Shown: positions 39,521 to 48,316 of the stretch, in pieces | Numbering within the stretch: position 1 is the first letter of the stretch | Layout of the letters: each line of letters opens with the position of its first letter | Source of the DNA: an uncultured Lachnospiraceae bacterium | GTDB lineage: Bacteria; Bacillota; Clostridia; Lachnospirales; Lachnospiraceae | Direction of reading: 5' to 3' | NCBI GenBank assembly: GCA_910587955.1 | Contig: CAJUNN010000007.1 | Location: 19,355-83,354 of the forward strand | DNA length: 64,000 bases | Translations under genes and position numbers: made by a program | Notes under the pieces: generated by a model | The model's input: the letters and a program-made list of their open reading frames with translations, nothing else | Told to the model about the DNA's origin: nothing | Databases searched by the model: none

Positions 39521-41479
39521 TTAAATGGAACTGTTATTCATATCCACATTGCCGCTCACACCGTCCACTCTTCCTTTGGAGGTGTACTGCCACATATCAT
39601 ACCGTCCGCTGTAGCCGCATTTGTCCGCATAGTGAGCCACCCAGATCCGGTAGCTTCCCGGGAACTGGGATACGTTCAGATGATCGCTGAACCAGCTCTT
39701 GCTGGCGTATACCATGGGAGTATGTCCGGCGCTTGCCACTGTGTTGCAGAAAGCCTTCGTAACACTTGTCCGTGCAGATTTAGACAAACCGTCCGCACGT
39801 CCGGCTCCGCCTGCCGCGTACTCGCTGTCAATGGCGATGGGCATATTGATGCCGTAGCGGTTGGCCAGCTTCACAGCCATACTTGCTTCCTCCACAGCCT
39901 CCGCCTCATTGACGGCCTGGCTGAAGAAATACACGCCTACCCGCAGGCCCGCCGCTTTGGCTCCTGTGATATGGGAGGCAAACATGGGATCCTCCACCAG
40001 AACGCCCGTGCCGTATCCCCGGTATCCGCAGCGGATCATAACGAAATTGATGCCGGCGTTCTTTACCTTGGTCCAGTTAATCGCGCTCTGGAACTTGGAA
40101 ACGTCGATGCCCACTGTACCGGAGCGCACGCCGCTGCTGCTGAACGTATACTGCACGCCCTGGATCACCTGGGTTCCCGTAACTTTATTACCGTTCTTGT
40201 CGTAGTAGTAGGTGGCTCCGTCAATGGTCTGCCAGCCCGTGTATTTGTATGTACCGGTTCCCACCTGCTTCGTCTCGTAAACCGGAGCACTGCTGGTATC
40301 GTATACAGGTTTGCTGCTGGTGTCGTATACGGTGGTGGGTGTTGTCTTCACCGGGGCCGCTACCAGAAGCACTCTGTGCAGCATTACGCTGGCGGCAGTC
40401 GAATCAGACGGTGTTCCTTCCGGCGGTGCCGTCTCCCCGGGGTCCGGAGCTTTCAGGATTTCACCGCAGACACTGCATGTCCCATTTCCGTCATCCGTAT
40501 GTCCCAAAGCCGGAACCGGCTCCGTCTTTTTCTCACCGCAGCCTGCGCCCGTGCAGACAAAGGTTTTCACGCCCTCCGCCGTACAGGTAGGCTCCGTAGT
40601 CACGGTTCCCGCATCAAATGTATGCTCATGAGGTTTGGGCATCTCTCCTTTACATCTGTCGCAGAGCCCGTCGCCGTCGTTATCGTCATGGGTCGGCTCG
40701 GAAAGAATGCCCTCATAGATGTCCGCGCCGTTTGCATCCTTCTTCAATTTGGAGAAAATAGGCTGCCCCCACTTGTCTTTCTTCTGTACTTTCTCCTCTT
40801 TCATGATCTCCGTCTTATTGGAGGGCACAAATTCCACCGTATCCTGCAGCACCACGGCCGTTCCTGCTCCGTTGTTGCCGTTGGAATTGGAATCCTCCCC
40901 CGCCACGTTGATCTCGCTCTCCTTTTTAATCTCGTCGCCCACATCCACAACCTTGTATTCCAGGTTTGCCTTCACGTCCGCCGTGATAGGCTCGGGGGCA
41001 CTGTATGAGCCTGAGGATTTCATAGCTACCGAGCATTTTCCCGGCGCCATATTTTTAATGTAGATAATACCGTCCTTATCATCGTCTTTGTAAGTGGAGG
41101 TTTTCTTATTTACGTCTGTGACTGTCACCTCAAAGGGCGTTCCCGTAATTACCCTATCATTTTTCGCGTTGACAATCTTAACCTTCAGATCCTTGTCCAT
41201 GGAGGTGGCCTTCAAGACCACGGAAACCTCCTTGGCGCTCACCTGGGCCTTCTCCGTATTGTCTCCGTCCAGCCTGGTCAGCTCCGCTACATAGGACTTG
41301 TTCATGGAAAGCTGCATTACGCTGGCTTCCGTCTCTTCTTCCTGCGTCTCTCCTGCGCGCAGGTCCGTCACTGTAGGGATCATATCCTCTGTTACCCGCG
41401 GCCGTGCCGCACAGCCCCCCAGCATGGACACCGCCATCGATGCGGCCAGTATAGCCGCCCACACCCGTTTTCTTTTCAT
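39521..41479 (-). CDS. Lipoprotein with C-terminal GH25 muramidase domain
   Basis: A 652-residue lipoprotein with lipobox SMLGGC (Cys23). Residues about 55-220 form an unrecognised beta domain. Residues 263-340 carry paired cysteines (CDRC, CTGAGC, CSVC) and a PTCTAEGVKTFVC unit of the kind found in many clostridial surface proteins. A YDTSS repeat linker and a single cell-wall-binding-type repeat (TGWQTIDGATYYYDKNGNKV, 415-434) follow. The glycosyl hydrolase family 25 domain occupies about 455-652. It keeps GIDVSKFQ (Asp459), AIDSE (Asp551, Glu553) and the closing MWQYTS...VDMN, so it should cleave the MurNAc-GlcNAc bond of peptidoglycan. It has its own promoter and terminator and stands next to the giant surface protein, so it might open the wall for that protein; this is inference. 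Confidence 0.9.
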   Translation of the reverse strand: MKRKRVWAAILAASMAVSMLGGCAARPRVTEDMIPTVTDLRAGETQEEETEASVMQLSMNKSYVAELTRLDGDNTEKAQVSAKEVSVVLKATSMDKDLKVKIVNAKNDRVITGTPFEVTVTDVNKKTSTYKDDDKDGIIYIKNMAPGKCSVAMKSSGSYSAPEPITADVKANLEYKVVDVGDEIKKESEINVAGEDSNSNGNNGAGTAVVLQDTVEFVPSNKTEIMKEEKVQKKDKWGQPIFSKLKKDANGADIYEGILSEPTHDDNDGDGLCDRCKGEMPKPHEHTFDAGTVTTEPTCTAEGVKTFVCTGAGCGEKKTEPVPALGHTDDGNGTCSVCGEILKAPDPGETAPPEGTPSDSTAASVMLHRVLLVAAPVKTTPTTVYDTSSKPVYDTSSAPVYETKQVGTGTYKYTGWQTIDGATYYYDKNGNKVTGTQVIQGVQYTFSSSGVRSGTVGIDVSKFQSAINWTKVKNAGINFVMIRCGYRGYGTGVLVEDPMFASHITGAKAAGLRVGVYFFSQAVNEAEAVEEASMAVKLANRYGINMPIAIDSEYAAGGAGRADGLSKSARTSVTKAFCNTVASAGHTPMVYASKSWFSDHLNVSQFPGSYRIWVAHYADKCGYSGRYDMWQYTSKGRVDGVSGNVDMNNSSI

Positions 41480-41542
41480 TTTCTTCTCCTCATAAACCTC
41501 TGCATGTGACTAAAAAAGCTGAAAAACTCGCTATTTTCCAAC

Positions 41543-41571
41543 AGTATAACACCCTTTTTTTCCGTTTTCAA
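41543..41571 (-). promoter_or_regulatory. Promoter of the GH25 lipoprotein gene
   Basis: On the minus strand TTGAAA (41566-41571) is followed after 17 bases by TATACT (41543-41548), about 65 nt before the ATG. It has the same -35 sequence and spacing as the giant adhesin promoter. Confidence 0.7.
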
Positions 41572-41596
41572 CCTCTATTTCCAAAAAAGGTTACAT

Positions 41597-41630
41597 AAAA
41601 AACTGGAATATCGGCCAGGATATTCCAGTT
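41597..41630 (-). terminator. Intrinsic terminator after the PrsA-like gene
   Basis: An eleven-base-pair perfect stem (41601-41611 with 41620-41630, loop of eight) is followed on the minus strand by a run of T. It ends the PrsA-like transcript just before the GH25 promoter. Confidence 0.85.
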
Positions 41631-41691
41631 CCTTTTCATTTTTTCCAAACTGTTCTTATTTTCGGAAATCCGCTTCAAAACGGCTTCCTTA

Positions 41692-42726
41692 TTACGGCTC
41701 CGTCGTCTCCGCTGCCTTCAGGGTAAAGGTCCGCTCAAAGGTCAGCTTCGCCATCACGTCATCCTTCTTTTCAAAGGTATGGGCCTCCTGAAGCTTTCGA
41801 TACTTCTCTGCAAAGAGCTCGTCCCGGCGCTCCTGTACAATGGAGGTTTTCCGGCTGTCCGTGGCGTCCCGGTCCAGCATGCTTGCCAGACGGATCAGAT
41901 AATAACCGTTCTCCGTCTCCACAATGTCTGCAAACTCGCCTTCTTTTAAGGCGTCTGCCGCTTTGCGCACTTCCTCGGAGGGGTAGGTGCTGTCCGCCCC
42001 GTAGGCGGTGCTGCTGGCCGTCATTTCCTTCGCCTGGGCCGCCGCGTCCAAATCGCCGCTTTTCTTAGCCTCATCCAGTACGGCCTGCAGATCTGCCTTC
42101 TTTTGGGCCTTCTCTGCATCTGTCAGCTCGATGGTGTTGCCCGCCTCGTCCTGTTCCGTTCCCAGGGTAGATACATAGACGTAATCTATGCGCTTCTGGG
42201 CTGCCTCCGCATCCGAAACCTCTGTATCCACATCCTGCGTCAGAGCGTCATACATTTTCTCATTGATGGTAAGCAGGGTCAGAAGCCTCTCCACTGTCTT
42301 CTGATCTGCCGTGGCCGCTTTTTTGGCCCCGTCTGTATTGGCTTCCAGAAATTTCCCGGCCGCTGCCGCGACGGCTTCCTTCTCCGCGTCCGTCAGCGCC
42401 ACGCCGTAGTTGGAAGCTTCCGCTTCCATAATATACATCTTCTTAAACTCTTCCATCAGAGTTTCCTTGGCCGTATCCCCGTAGAGCGTACCGTCCCCGG
42501 TGATATCCTGCTGGTACATATTGCCGCCCATGAGTGCTCCGTAATAGCTCTCCATCTGCGCCTGCTGATACCGCAGCATCAGGTTAAATTCACCCAGGGT
42601 TATATTGGTGGAGCCATCCAGGGTTGCAATGGTCTCCGCTCCGTTCAGATTTCCCCCGGCACAGCCTGTCAAAGATAAAGCCAGTGCCAGGACCATGGCC
42701 GTTATCCATGCCGTTCTCTTTTTCAT
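41692..42726 (-). CDS. PrsA/SurA-like lipoprotein foldase
   Basis: A 344-residue lipoprotein with lipobox LSLTGC (Cys22). Residues about 30-165 form the SurA/PrsA N-terminal helical chaperone lobe. Residues about 170-290 match a parvulin-type peptidyl-prolyl isomerase domain in outline (IDYVYVS..., a helical middle, and ALKEGEFADIVETENGYYLIRL). The usual GGDLG loop is not conserved, so isomerase activity is uncertain and a chaperone role is more likely. The frame is open to 42777, but the ATG at 42726 (MKKRTAW) gives a proper signal peptide and follows AAGGAATGG. It is a paralogue of the next gene upstream and has its own promoter as well. Confidence 0.85.
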   Translation of the reverse strand: MKKRTAWITAMVLALALSLTGCAGGNLNGAETIATLDGSTNITLGEFNLMLRYQQAQMESYYGALMGGNMYQQDITGDGTLYGDTAKETLMEEFKKMYIMEAEASNYGVALTDAEKEAVAAAAGKFLEANTDGAKKAATADQKTVERLLTLLTINEKMYDALTQDVDTEVSDAEAAQKRIDYVYVSTLGTEQDEAGNTIELTDAEKAQKKADLQAVLDEAKKSGDLDAAAQAKEMTASSTAYGADSTYPSEEVRKAADALKEGEFADIVETENGYYLIRLASMLDRDATDSRKTSIVQERRDELFAEKYRKLQEAHTFEKKDDVMAKLTFERTFTLKAAETTEP

Positions 42727-42785
42727 TCTTCCATTCCTTCCTTGCCTCCGCTCCCTATGGAACGCGGTTTCTCTCATTCCTGTCC

Positions 42786-42814
42786 ATTATAGTCTGTTTT
42801 CCCCCTCCAGGCAA
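42786..42814 (-). promoter_or_regulatory. Promoter of the first PrsA-like gene
   Basis: On the minus strand TTGCCT (42809-42814), 17 bases and a perfect TATAAT (42786-42791) precede the gene. The -35 box lies within one arm of an eight-base-pair hairpin (CAGGCAAG/CTTGCCTG) with no T run, so the hairpin may be regulatory rather than a terminator. Confidence 0.6.
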
Positions 42815-42841
42815 GGTTTTCTTGCCTGCTGCACAAACTTT

Positions 42842-43858
42842 TCACAGATTTGTAAGGGGCTTGTCCACCCGGACATTCTCCCAGATCTCCTCCTCAATCT
42901 CAAGCGGTGTCTGGGCCTCCCACTCTTTCAAAAGCTCCAGGCAGTAATTCTCCCGGGCCGCCTGCCGCAGTTCCTCCAGATATTCCCCGGAAGCCTTCTC
43001 CTCATACTCAGACACACGCTGCACCACATAGTAGCCGTCGTCTGTCCCGATCAGACCGGAGACGCCGCCCACAGGCAGTTCCCGGGCCGCCTGGGCTACC
43101 AGCTCATGGGCTCCCCCATCCGTCCTGTCATTAAAATATACATCGATCACCGTATGGGAAATCTCTTCTCCAGCCGCCGAGATATCCCCCAGCTCCGAAG
43201 CTCTCTTGGCAAAAAGCCCGGCTTCTTCCCTGATTTTTTCCAGCTCTTCTTCCGTAAAAGGATGGTGGTTTCCCTCGCTGTCATACGTCCCCATGGTGGA
43301 AAAAAGGCAGTAAGTCAGCCGGCCTACCCGGGCCTCCTCCGGATCCACCTCCGGGCTGCAGTTCTCCCGCACCGTCCGGTCCACCTTGGCCGCCAGCTCA
43401 TTGCGCAGAAGGAAATGCTCCACCAGTTCTTTGGTAGCTCCGGCCGCTTCCAGCACGGAAGGCGTATTGGATTCCATAAAAGCTTCTGCCCGTTCCGCCA
43501 CGGCCCTCTTCTCCTCCCTGCTAAGCTCCACCCCGTATTCCTCCGCGTGGGCGGTAAGAAGGTGAATCCTTTTCAGACTCTCCATCACGTCGCTTTTCAG
43601 TATCTGGGCAAAGGTAGCCTCCCCGCCCTCGAATTTCTCCTGCCACATATCTGCCCCGTAATAGGGGCCGTAGGCCTCCTCCCACTGTTCCTGAAGCATC
43701 CGGGTATAAAAGACCGCCTCCTCCAGATAAATTTTCTCATCCCCCAATCTGGCCGTTTCCGTCTGCTCCAGCGCCTGCTCCCTTCTGCCGCAGCCTGCCA
43801 AAGCCGCAGCCCACAGACAGAGCGCCAGGAGAAAAACCCCTCTTTGTATTTCTCTCAT
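42842..43858 (-). CDS. PrsA/SurA-like lipoprotein foldase (second copy)
   Basis: A 338-residue lipoprotein with lipobox AALAGC (Cys23). It shares its layout with the neighbouring foldase: an N-terminal helical lobe with an MESLKRIHLLTAHAEEYGVELS segment split by the same helix pattern, then a parvulin-like domain (LTYCLFSTMGTYDSEG...VSGLIGTDDGYYVVQRV). Its ATG overlaps the mfd stop as ATGA, so it is translated with mfd. It should act outside the membrane on exported proteins. Confidence 0.85.
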   Translation of the reverse strand: MREIQRGVFLLALCLWAAALAGCGRREQALEQTETARLGDEKIYLEEAVFYTRMLQEQWEEAYGPYYGADMWQEKFEGGEATFAQILKSDVMESLKRIHLLTAHAEEYGVELSREEKRAVAERAEAFMESNTPSVLEAAGATKELVEHFLLRNELAAKVDRTVRENCSPEVDPEEARVGRLTYCLFSTMGTYDSEGNHHPFTEEELEKIREEAGLFAKRASELGDISAAGEEISHTVIDVYFNDRTDGGAHELVAQAARELPVGGVSGLIGTDDGYYVVQRVSEYEEKASGEYLEELRQAARENYCLELLKEWEAQTPLEIEEEIWENVRVDKPLTNL

Positions 43859-46800
43859 CCCTCTTCCTCCAGCAGGGTCCGCATCCGCTTAAGAATCTCT
43901 CCTGCGGCTTCCATGGCGTCCTCCGCCTCTCCGTTTTTGTTCTTTCTCCTCCGGTAAACCAGTCCCGGCTTTTCCCCGGTAATCAGCTTCATGCGCCCCT
44001 TATACGCAGTTACAAAGTCAGGAAACGCCGCCGGATTGAGCCTTGCCTTTTCATACAGGGCGAACCGCAGCTCATCCGGACGCTGGGCAATCTCTTTCAC
44101 ATAGACCTGGTGGGCGCGGACCTTCATATCCGCCACAGCCAGGAGGTTCAGCACGCAGGCCGGCGGATCCCCAAAACGGTCAATCAGTTCTTCCAGCATA
44201 TCCCCGCACTCTTCTTCCGTCTCAATCCCAGCAATCCGCTTGTAAATATCCAGCTTCTGGCTTTCACTGGAAATATAAGTATCGGGAATATAGGCATCCA
44301 GCTCCATATCCACCACCGTCTGGAAATCATCTTCCTCCAAAGCCGTCCCTTTCTGCTTTTTCACCGCTTCATTGAGCATTTTACAGTACAGATCGTATCC
44401 TACCGCCTGCATATGCCCGTGCTGCTGGGCCCCCAGAAGGTTCCCTGCTCCGCGGATCTCCAGATCCCGCATGGCAATCTTAAATCCGCTTCCCAGCTCC
44501 GTAAACTCCCGGATGGCTCCCAAGCGCTTCTCTGCCACTTCTTTGAGCATCTTATCCCGCCGGTACATCAAAAACGCATAGGCGGTCCGGTTGGAACGCC
44601 CCACCCGCCCCCTAAGCTGGTAAAGCTGGGAAAGTCCCATATTGTCCGCATCGTGAATAATCATGGTATTCACATTGGAAATATCCAGTCCCGTCTCTAT
44701 AATGGTAGTGGATACCAGAACGTCAATGTCTCCCGAAATAAAATCGTACATAATCCGCTCCAGCTCCCGCTCCTTCATCTGCCCATGGGCAAAGACTACA
44801 TTGGCCTCCGGCACGATCCGGGCAATCTGCGCCGTGATATCCGCAATGTTATTGACCCGGTTGTACACATAATAAACCTGCCCGCCCCGGGAAAGTTCCC
44901 GGCTGACAGCCGCCCGCACCATTTCCTCGTCGTATTCCATTACATACGTTTGGATGGGCACCCGGTCCTGGGGCGCTTCCTCCAGCACGCTCATGTCCCG
45001 GATCCCAATAAGGCTCATATGCAGGGTGCGGGGAATGGGCGTGGCCGTCAAGGTAAGAACGTCCACATTCTCTTTCATTTTTTTAATCTTTTCTTTGTGG
45101 GCTACGCCGAAACGCTGTTCCTCGTCTACAATCAACAGCCCCAGGTCTTTAAAAACCACATCGGAGGACAATACCCGGTGGGTGCCGATGACAATGTCCA
45201 CCAATCCTTTTTTCAAGTCCCCAATGGTTTTTTTCTGCTCTGCGGCCGTGCGAAAGCGGGAGAGCAGATCCACCCGGACGGGAAATTCTTTCATCCGCTG
45301 GACAAAGGTATTGTAGTGCTGCTGGGCCAAAATGGTCGTGGGAACCAGATAGACCACCTGCTTGTTCTCCTGCACCGCTTTAAAGGCCGCCCGGATGGCA
45401 ATCTCCGTCTTTCCGTAGCCCACATCCCCGCAGATCAGCCGATCCATAATTTTCGGGCTCTCCATATCCCCTTTCACCGCCTCAATGGCAAGCTGCTGGT
45501 CCTCCGTCTCCTCAAAGGGGAACAGTTCCTCAAACTCTGTCTGCCAGACCGTGTCCGCCCCGTACACGAAGCCTTCCCGCTCCTGGCGGGCAGCGTAAAG
45601 CTCCACCAGATCTTTGGCAATCTCCTGTACGGCTCCCCGGACCCTGGTTTTGGTCCTGGTCCACTCACTGCCTCCCAGCCGGTTCAGCTTGGGCTTTCTC
45701 CCGTCGGCCCCGGAATATTTCTGAATCATCTCCAGCTGGGTAGCCAGAATATAGAGATTCCCCCCTTTGGCATACTCAATCTTGATATAATCCTTCATGA
45801 CCTTTTCAACTTCTACCTTCTCAATTCCCCGGTAGATGCCAAGACCGTGATTCTCATGAACCACGTAATCTCCGACACTCAGCTCCGAAAAGTTCTGAAT
45901 CTTCTGTCCCTCGTAGGTCCTGCGCCTCTTTCTGGCCTTTTTCTCACGCCCGAAAATATCCGTCTCGGACAGGACCACCAGACGAATCATGGGATACTCG
46001 TAGCCCCTGTGGACACTTCCGTGCACCACCATAATTTCGGACGGCTGCACCACCCGTTCCGGATCTTCTGAGTAAAAGCTGTTCAGCTCTTCTGCCCGCA
46101 GATCTTCCGCCAGGCGCTTTGCCCTGGTGCCGGAGGCACACATCAGAAGGACGGCGCATTTTTCCCGTTTCCAGCGCTTCAAATCCTTTGTCAAAAGCTC
46201 AAAGCTGTTGTTATACGGATTGATGGAGCGGGCGTCAATCTGATACTTTCCTGTAAACTCCCAGTCCGTACCTCTCTGCTCCATCACGCAGAGGGCCACG
46301 CAGTTCTTCCGGTTCAGCCGGGCCGCTATCTCCCCGCTTCCATAGAGCAGGCGCGTTTCCCTTGCGGAGACTTCTCCCCGTTCCACCCGGCCTGCAATAC
46401 TTTCCCGGACTTCGGCTTCCACCGTGCGTCCCTTCTCCAAAAGCCGGTGAGGTTCGTCCAGAAAGAACACCGTCTTCTCCCCGTCAAAATAATCCAGGAA
46501 ACTGACGCCTTCCTCCTGTTCTCCCGGTTCCGGATCCGCTGCCGGATAAACGTCAATCTCCGCCAGGTTCTCAATGGACCGCTGGCTCTCCGCATCAAAA
46601 CTGCGTATGGAGTCTATCTCCTCGTCCCAAAACTCGATTCTCCAGGGATTTTCCTCTGTCAGGGCATAAATATCCACAATCCCGCCCCGGACGGCAAATT
46701 GTCCCGGAGCCTCCACCTGAAGCGTGCGCTCATATCCCAAGCGCGCCAGTTTCTCATTGAGGGCCCGCATCTCCACCAGGCTCCCTGTCTCCATATGAAG

Positions 46801-47208
46801 AATCTCCCGTCGCACCTGTTCCGGATCTTTCAGCCGGTCCATACAGCCGTCAAAGGTGGTAATCACCGTCACTGACTGCCGGGTGAGCAGTGCCTGTAGC
46901 GCACGCACCCGCTGCTGCACCAGAAGATTTCCCTGAATATCCGCATGAAAAAAGAGGAAATCCTTGGCCTGATAGAGGACGGCCGCCCGGTCAAAAAACC
47001 GGCAGTCCTCATAGATTTCCTTGGCTTTCTGCTCGCTGTAGGTGAGAATCAGCCGGCAGGGATAATCCTGCCACAGCCCGTAGGCCATATGAACTTTCTG
47101 GGAGTCCACACAGCCGGACAGCTGCAGGATCCCCCGGTTCTTCTTCAGCTTGCCGCGAATCTCTTCAAACGCGTTTAAATTGTTTAAGGGTTCCAGAAAG
47201 GCTCTCAT
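43855..47208 (-). CDS. mfd: Transcription-repair coupling factor
   Basis: A 1117-residue ATP-dependent translocase that pushes stalled RNA polymerase off DNA and recruits UvrA. The N-terminal third is UvrB-like. The RNA polymerase-interaction domain reads GDYVVHENHGLGIYRG. The helicase motor shows Walker A GDVGYGKT (about residue 594), the Walker B DEEQ box in IVDEEQRFGV (about 695), and TATPIPRTL. The TRG region and the C-terminal autoinhibitory domain are present, so it is full length. It overlaps pth by four bases upstream and the second foldase gene by four bases downstream, in the common clostridial pth-mfd-prsA order. Confidence 0.97.
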   Translation of the reverse strand: MRAFLEPLNNLNAFEEIRGKLKKNRGILQLSGCVDSQKVHMAYGLWQDYPCRLILTYSEQKAKEIYEDCRFFDRAAVLYQAKDFLFFHADIQGNLLVQQRVRALQALLTRQSVTVITTFDGCMDRLKDPEQVRREILHMETGSLVEMRALNEKLARLGYERTLQVEAPGQFAVRGGIVDIYALTEENPWRIEFWDEEIDSIRSFDAESQRSIENLAEIDVYPAADPEPGEQEEGVSFLDYFDGEKTVFFLDEPHRLLEKGRTVEAEVRESIAGRVERGEVSARETRLLYGSGEIAARLNRKNCVALCVMEQRGTDWEFTGKYQIDARSINPYNNSFELLTKDLKRWKREKCAVLLMCASGTRAKRLAEDLRAEELNSFYSEDPERVVQPSEIMVVHGSVHRGYEYPMIRLVVLSETDIFGREKKARKRRRTYEGQKIQNFSELSVGDYVVHENHGLGIYRGIEKVEVEKVMKDYIKIEYAKGGNLYILATQLEMIQKYSGADGRKPKLNRLGGSEWTRTKTRVRGAVQEIAKDLVELYAARQEREGFVYGADTVWQTEFEELFPFEETEDQQLAIEAVKGDMESPKIMDRLICGDVGYGKTEIAIRAAFKAVQENKQVVYLVPTTILAQQHYNTFVQRMKEFPVRVDLLSRFRTAAEQKKTIGDLKKGLVDIVIGTHRVLSSDVVFKDLGLLIVDEEQRFGVAHKEKIKKMKENVDVLTLTATPIPRTLHMSLIGIRDMSVLEEAPQDRVPIQTYVMEYDEEMVRAAVSRELSRGGQVYYVYNRVNNIADITAQIARIVPEANVVFAHGQMKERELERIMYDFISGDIDVLVSTTIIETGLDISNVNTMIIHDADNMGLSQLYQLRGRVGRSNRTAYAFLMYRRDKMLKEVAEKRLGAIREFTELGSGFKIAMRDLEIRGAGNLLGAQQHGHMQAVGYDLYCKMLNEAVKKQKGTALEEDDFQTVVDMELDAYIPDTYISSESQKLDIYKRIAGIETEEECGDMLEELIDRFGDPPACVLNLLAVADMKVRAHQVYVKEIAQRPDELRFALYEKARLNPAAFPDFVTAYKGRMKLITGEKPGLVYRRRKNKNGEAEDAMEAAGEILKRMRTLLEEEG

Positions 47209-47783
47209 TCTCTTACAACCTTTTTATTATATAAATTCATGGCCTCATCCGTCCGGGACTGTACCATCAGCCCCACCGCGTCCGCCGCACAGCGGACGGC
47301 CTCGTCCACTTTCTTCCGCTCTTCTGCCGGAAACCGTCCCAGCACATAATCTGCCAGGTCAAAGGATTCCGGTTTTTCTCCCACGCCCACCCGGATCCGC
47401 AAAAACTCCTGGCTTCCCAGATGGGAAATAATATCCTTGATCCCGTTGTGCCCGCCGGCGCTCCCCTTCCTGCGCACCCGCAGGTAACCTGGATCCAAGG
47501 CGATATCATCGTAAATCACGATCAGCTCCTCTGCCGGATTCAATTTATAGAAATCTACAGCCTCACGGATGCTCTGGCCGCTCAGATTCATAAAGGTCTG
47601 AGGCTTCAAGAGCGTTACCTTCTGCCCTTCCACAAAACCGGAACCGCAGAGACCTTTGAATTTTCTGGTATTTACACTTATATTATATTGATCCGCCAGA
47701 TACGCAATTACATCAAATCCAATATTATGGCGGGTATGCTCGTACTTCTGCGTGGGATTCCCCAGGCCTGCTATCACAAACAT
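47205..47783 (-). CDS. pth: Peptidyl-tRNA hydrolase
   Basis: A 192-residue enzyme that releases peptides from drop-off peptidyl-tRNA. GLGNP (Asn9), the catalytic His19 in HTRHNIGFD, FMNLSGQSI, YDDIALDPG and GGHNGIKDI are all present. The Shine-Dalgarno is modest (GGTGA, seven bases before the ATG). It is first in the pth-mfd-foldase operon and its stop overlaps mfd as ATGA. Confidence 0.96.
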   Translation of the reverse strand: MFVIAGLGNPTQKYEHTRHNIGFDVIAYLADQYNISVNTRKFKGLCGSGFVEGQKVTLLKPQTFMNLSGQSIREAVDFYKLNPAEELIVIYDDIALDPGYLRVRRKGSAGGHNGIKDIISHLGSQEFLRIRVGVGEKPESFDLADYVLGRFPAEERKKVDEAVRCAADAVGLMVQSRTDEAMNLYNKKVVRE

Positions 47784-47841
47784 CGTCGCTTCACCGTTCT
47801 TTCCTTACACTCACAGGCAGTATTGCCCTGCCACCTCTGTT

Positions 47842-47870
47842 ATAGTACAGGAGTTTTTTCCGTTTTGCAA
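47842..47870 (-). promoter_or_regulatory. Promoter of the pth-mfd operon
   Basis: On the minus strand TTGCAA (47865-47870) is followed after 17 bases by TACTAT (47842-47847), 59 nt before the pth start. Confidence 0.5.
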
Positions 47871-47901
47871 GGCTAATTGTATCTCCCGGCGCTGTCCGCA
47901 G

Positions 47902-47935
47902 CAAAAAAAGAGACGCCGCTGTCAAAAGCGGCATC
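47902..47935 (-). terminator. Intrinsic terminator of the glgC-glgD-spoVG unit
   Basis: An eight-base-pair stem, with one G-U pair in the RNA (47912-47919 with 47928-47935), is followed on the minus strand by a run of seven T. It lies 28 nt after the spoVG stop. Confidence 0.9.
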
Positions 47936-47963
47936 CCTTTTTATAAGAGGTAAATACGATTTG

Positions 47964-48248
47964 TCAAAAATCAGGTTTCTCCCCCGCTGTCTCCGACAGC
48001 GCTGCCTCGTATTTCTCTAAAATGATACTCTGTATCTGTTCCCTTGTCTCTGAATTGATGGGATGTGCAATGTCTCGATATTCCCCGTCTGACGCCTTCC
48101 TGCTTGGCATTGCGATAAACAGTCCTTTTTCTCCTTCGATTACCTTGATGTCATGAACTACAAACTCGTCATCGATGGTAATGGACACAACAGCTTTCAT
48201 TTTGCCTTCTTTTGCAACTTTCCGTACGCGTACATCTGTAATCTGCAT
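47964..48248 (-). CDS. spoVG: Septation protein SpoVG
   Basis: A 94-residue small RNA/DNA-binding regulator with the typical start MQITDVRVRKV and the conserved FIAMPSRK and RDIAHPI motifs. In other Firmicutes it affects septation, sporulation and surface-protein or capsule expression. It follows glgD by 68 nt with no terminator between, so it may be read from the glg promoter. I could not define a separate promoter with confidence. Confidence 0.96.
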   Translation of the reverse strand: MQITDVRVRKVAKEGKMKAVVSITIDDEFVVHDIKVIEGEKGLFIAMPSRKASDGEYRDIAHPINSETREQIQSIILEKYEAALSETAGEKPDF

Positions 48249-48316
48249 ACTTCCTGCCCCTTTCTCAAAACCTATGCGGCCCGTTTATCTATTGGTAATT
48301 CATTGTACAGCACAAG

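Noticed and set aside
47964..48316. Sigma-H promoter for spoVG, as in Bacillus
   Set aside because: No convincing sigma-H -35/-10 pair was seen in the 68-base gap; a TACAAT is present but without a usable -35.
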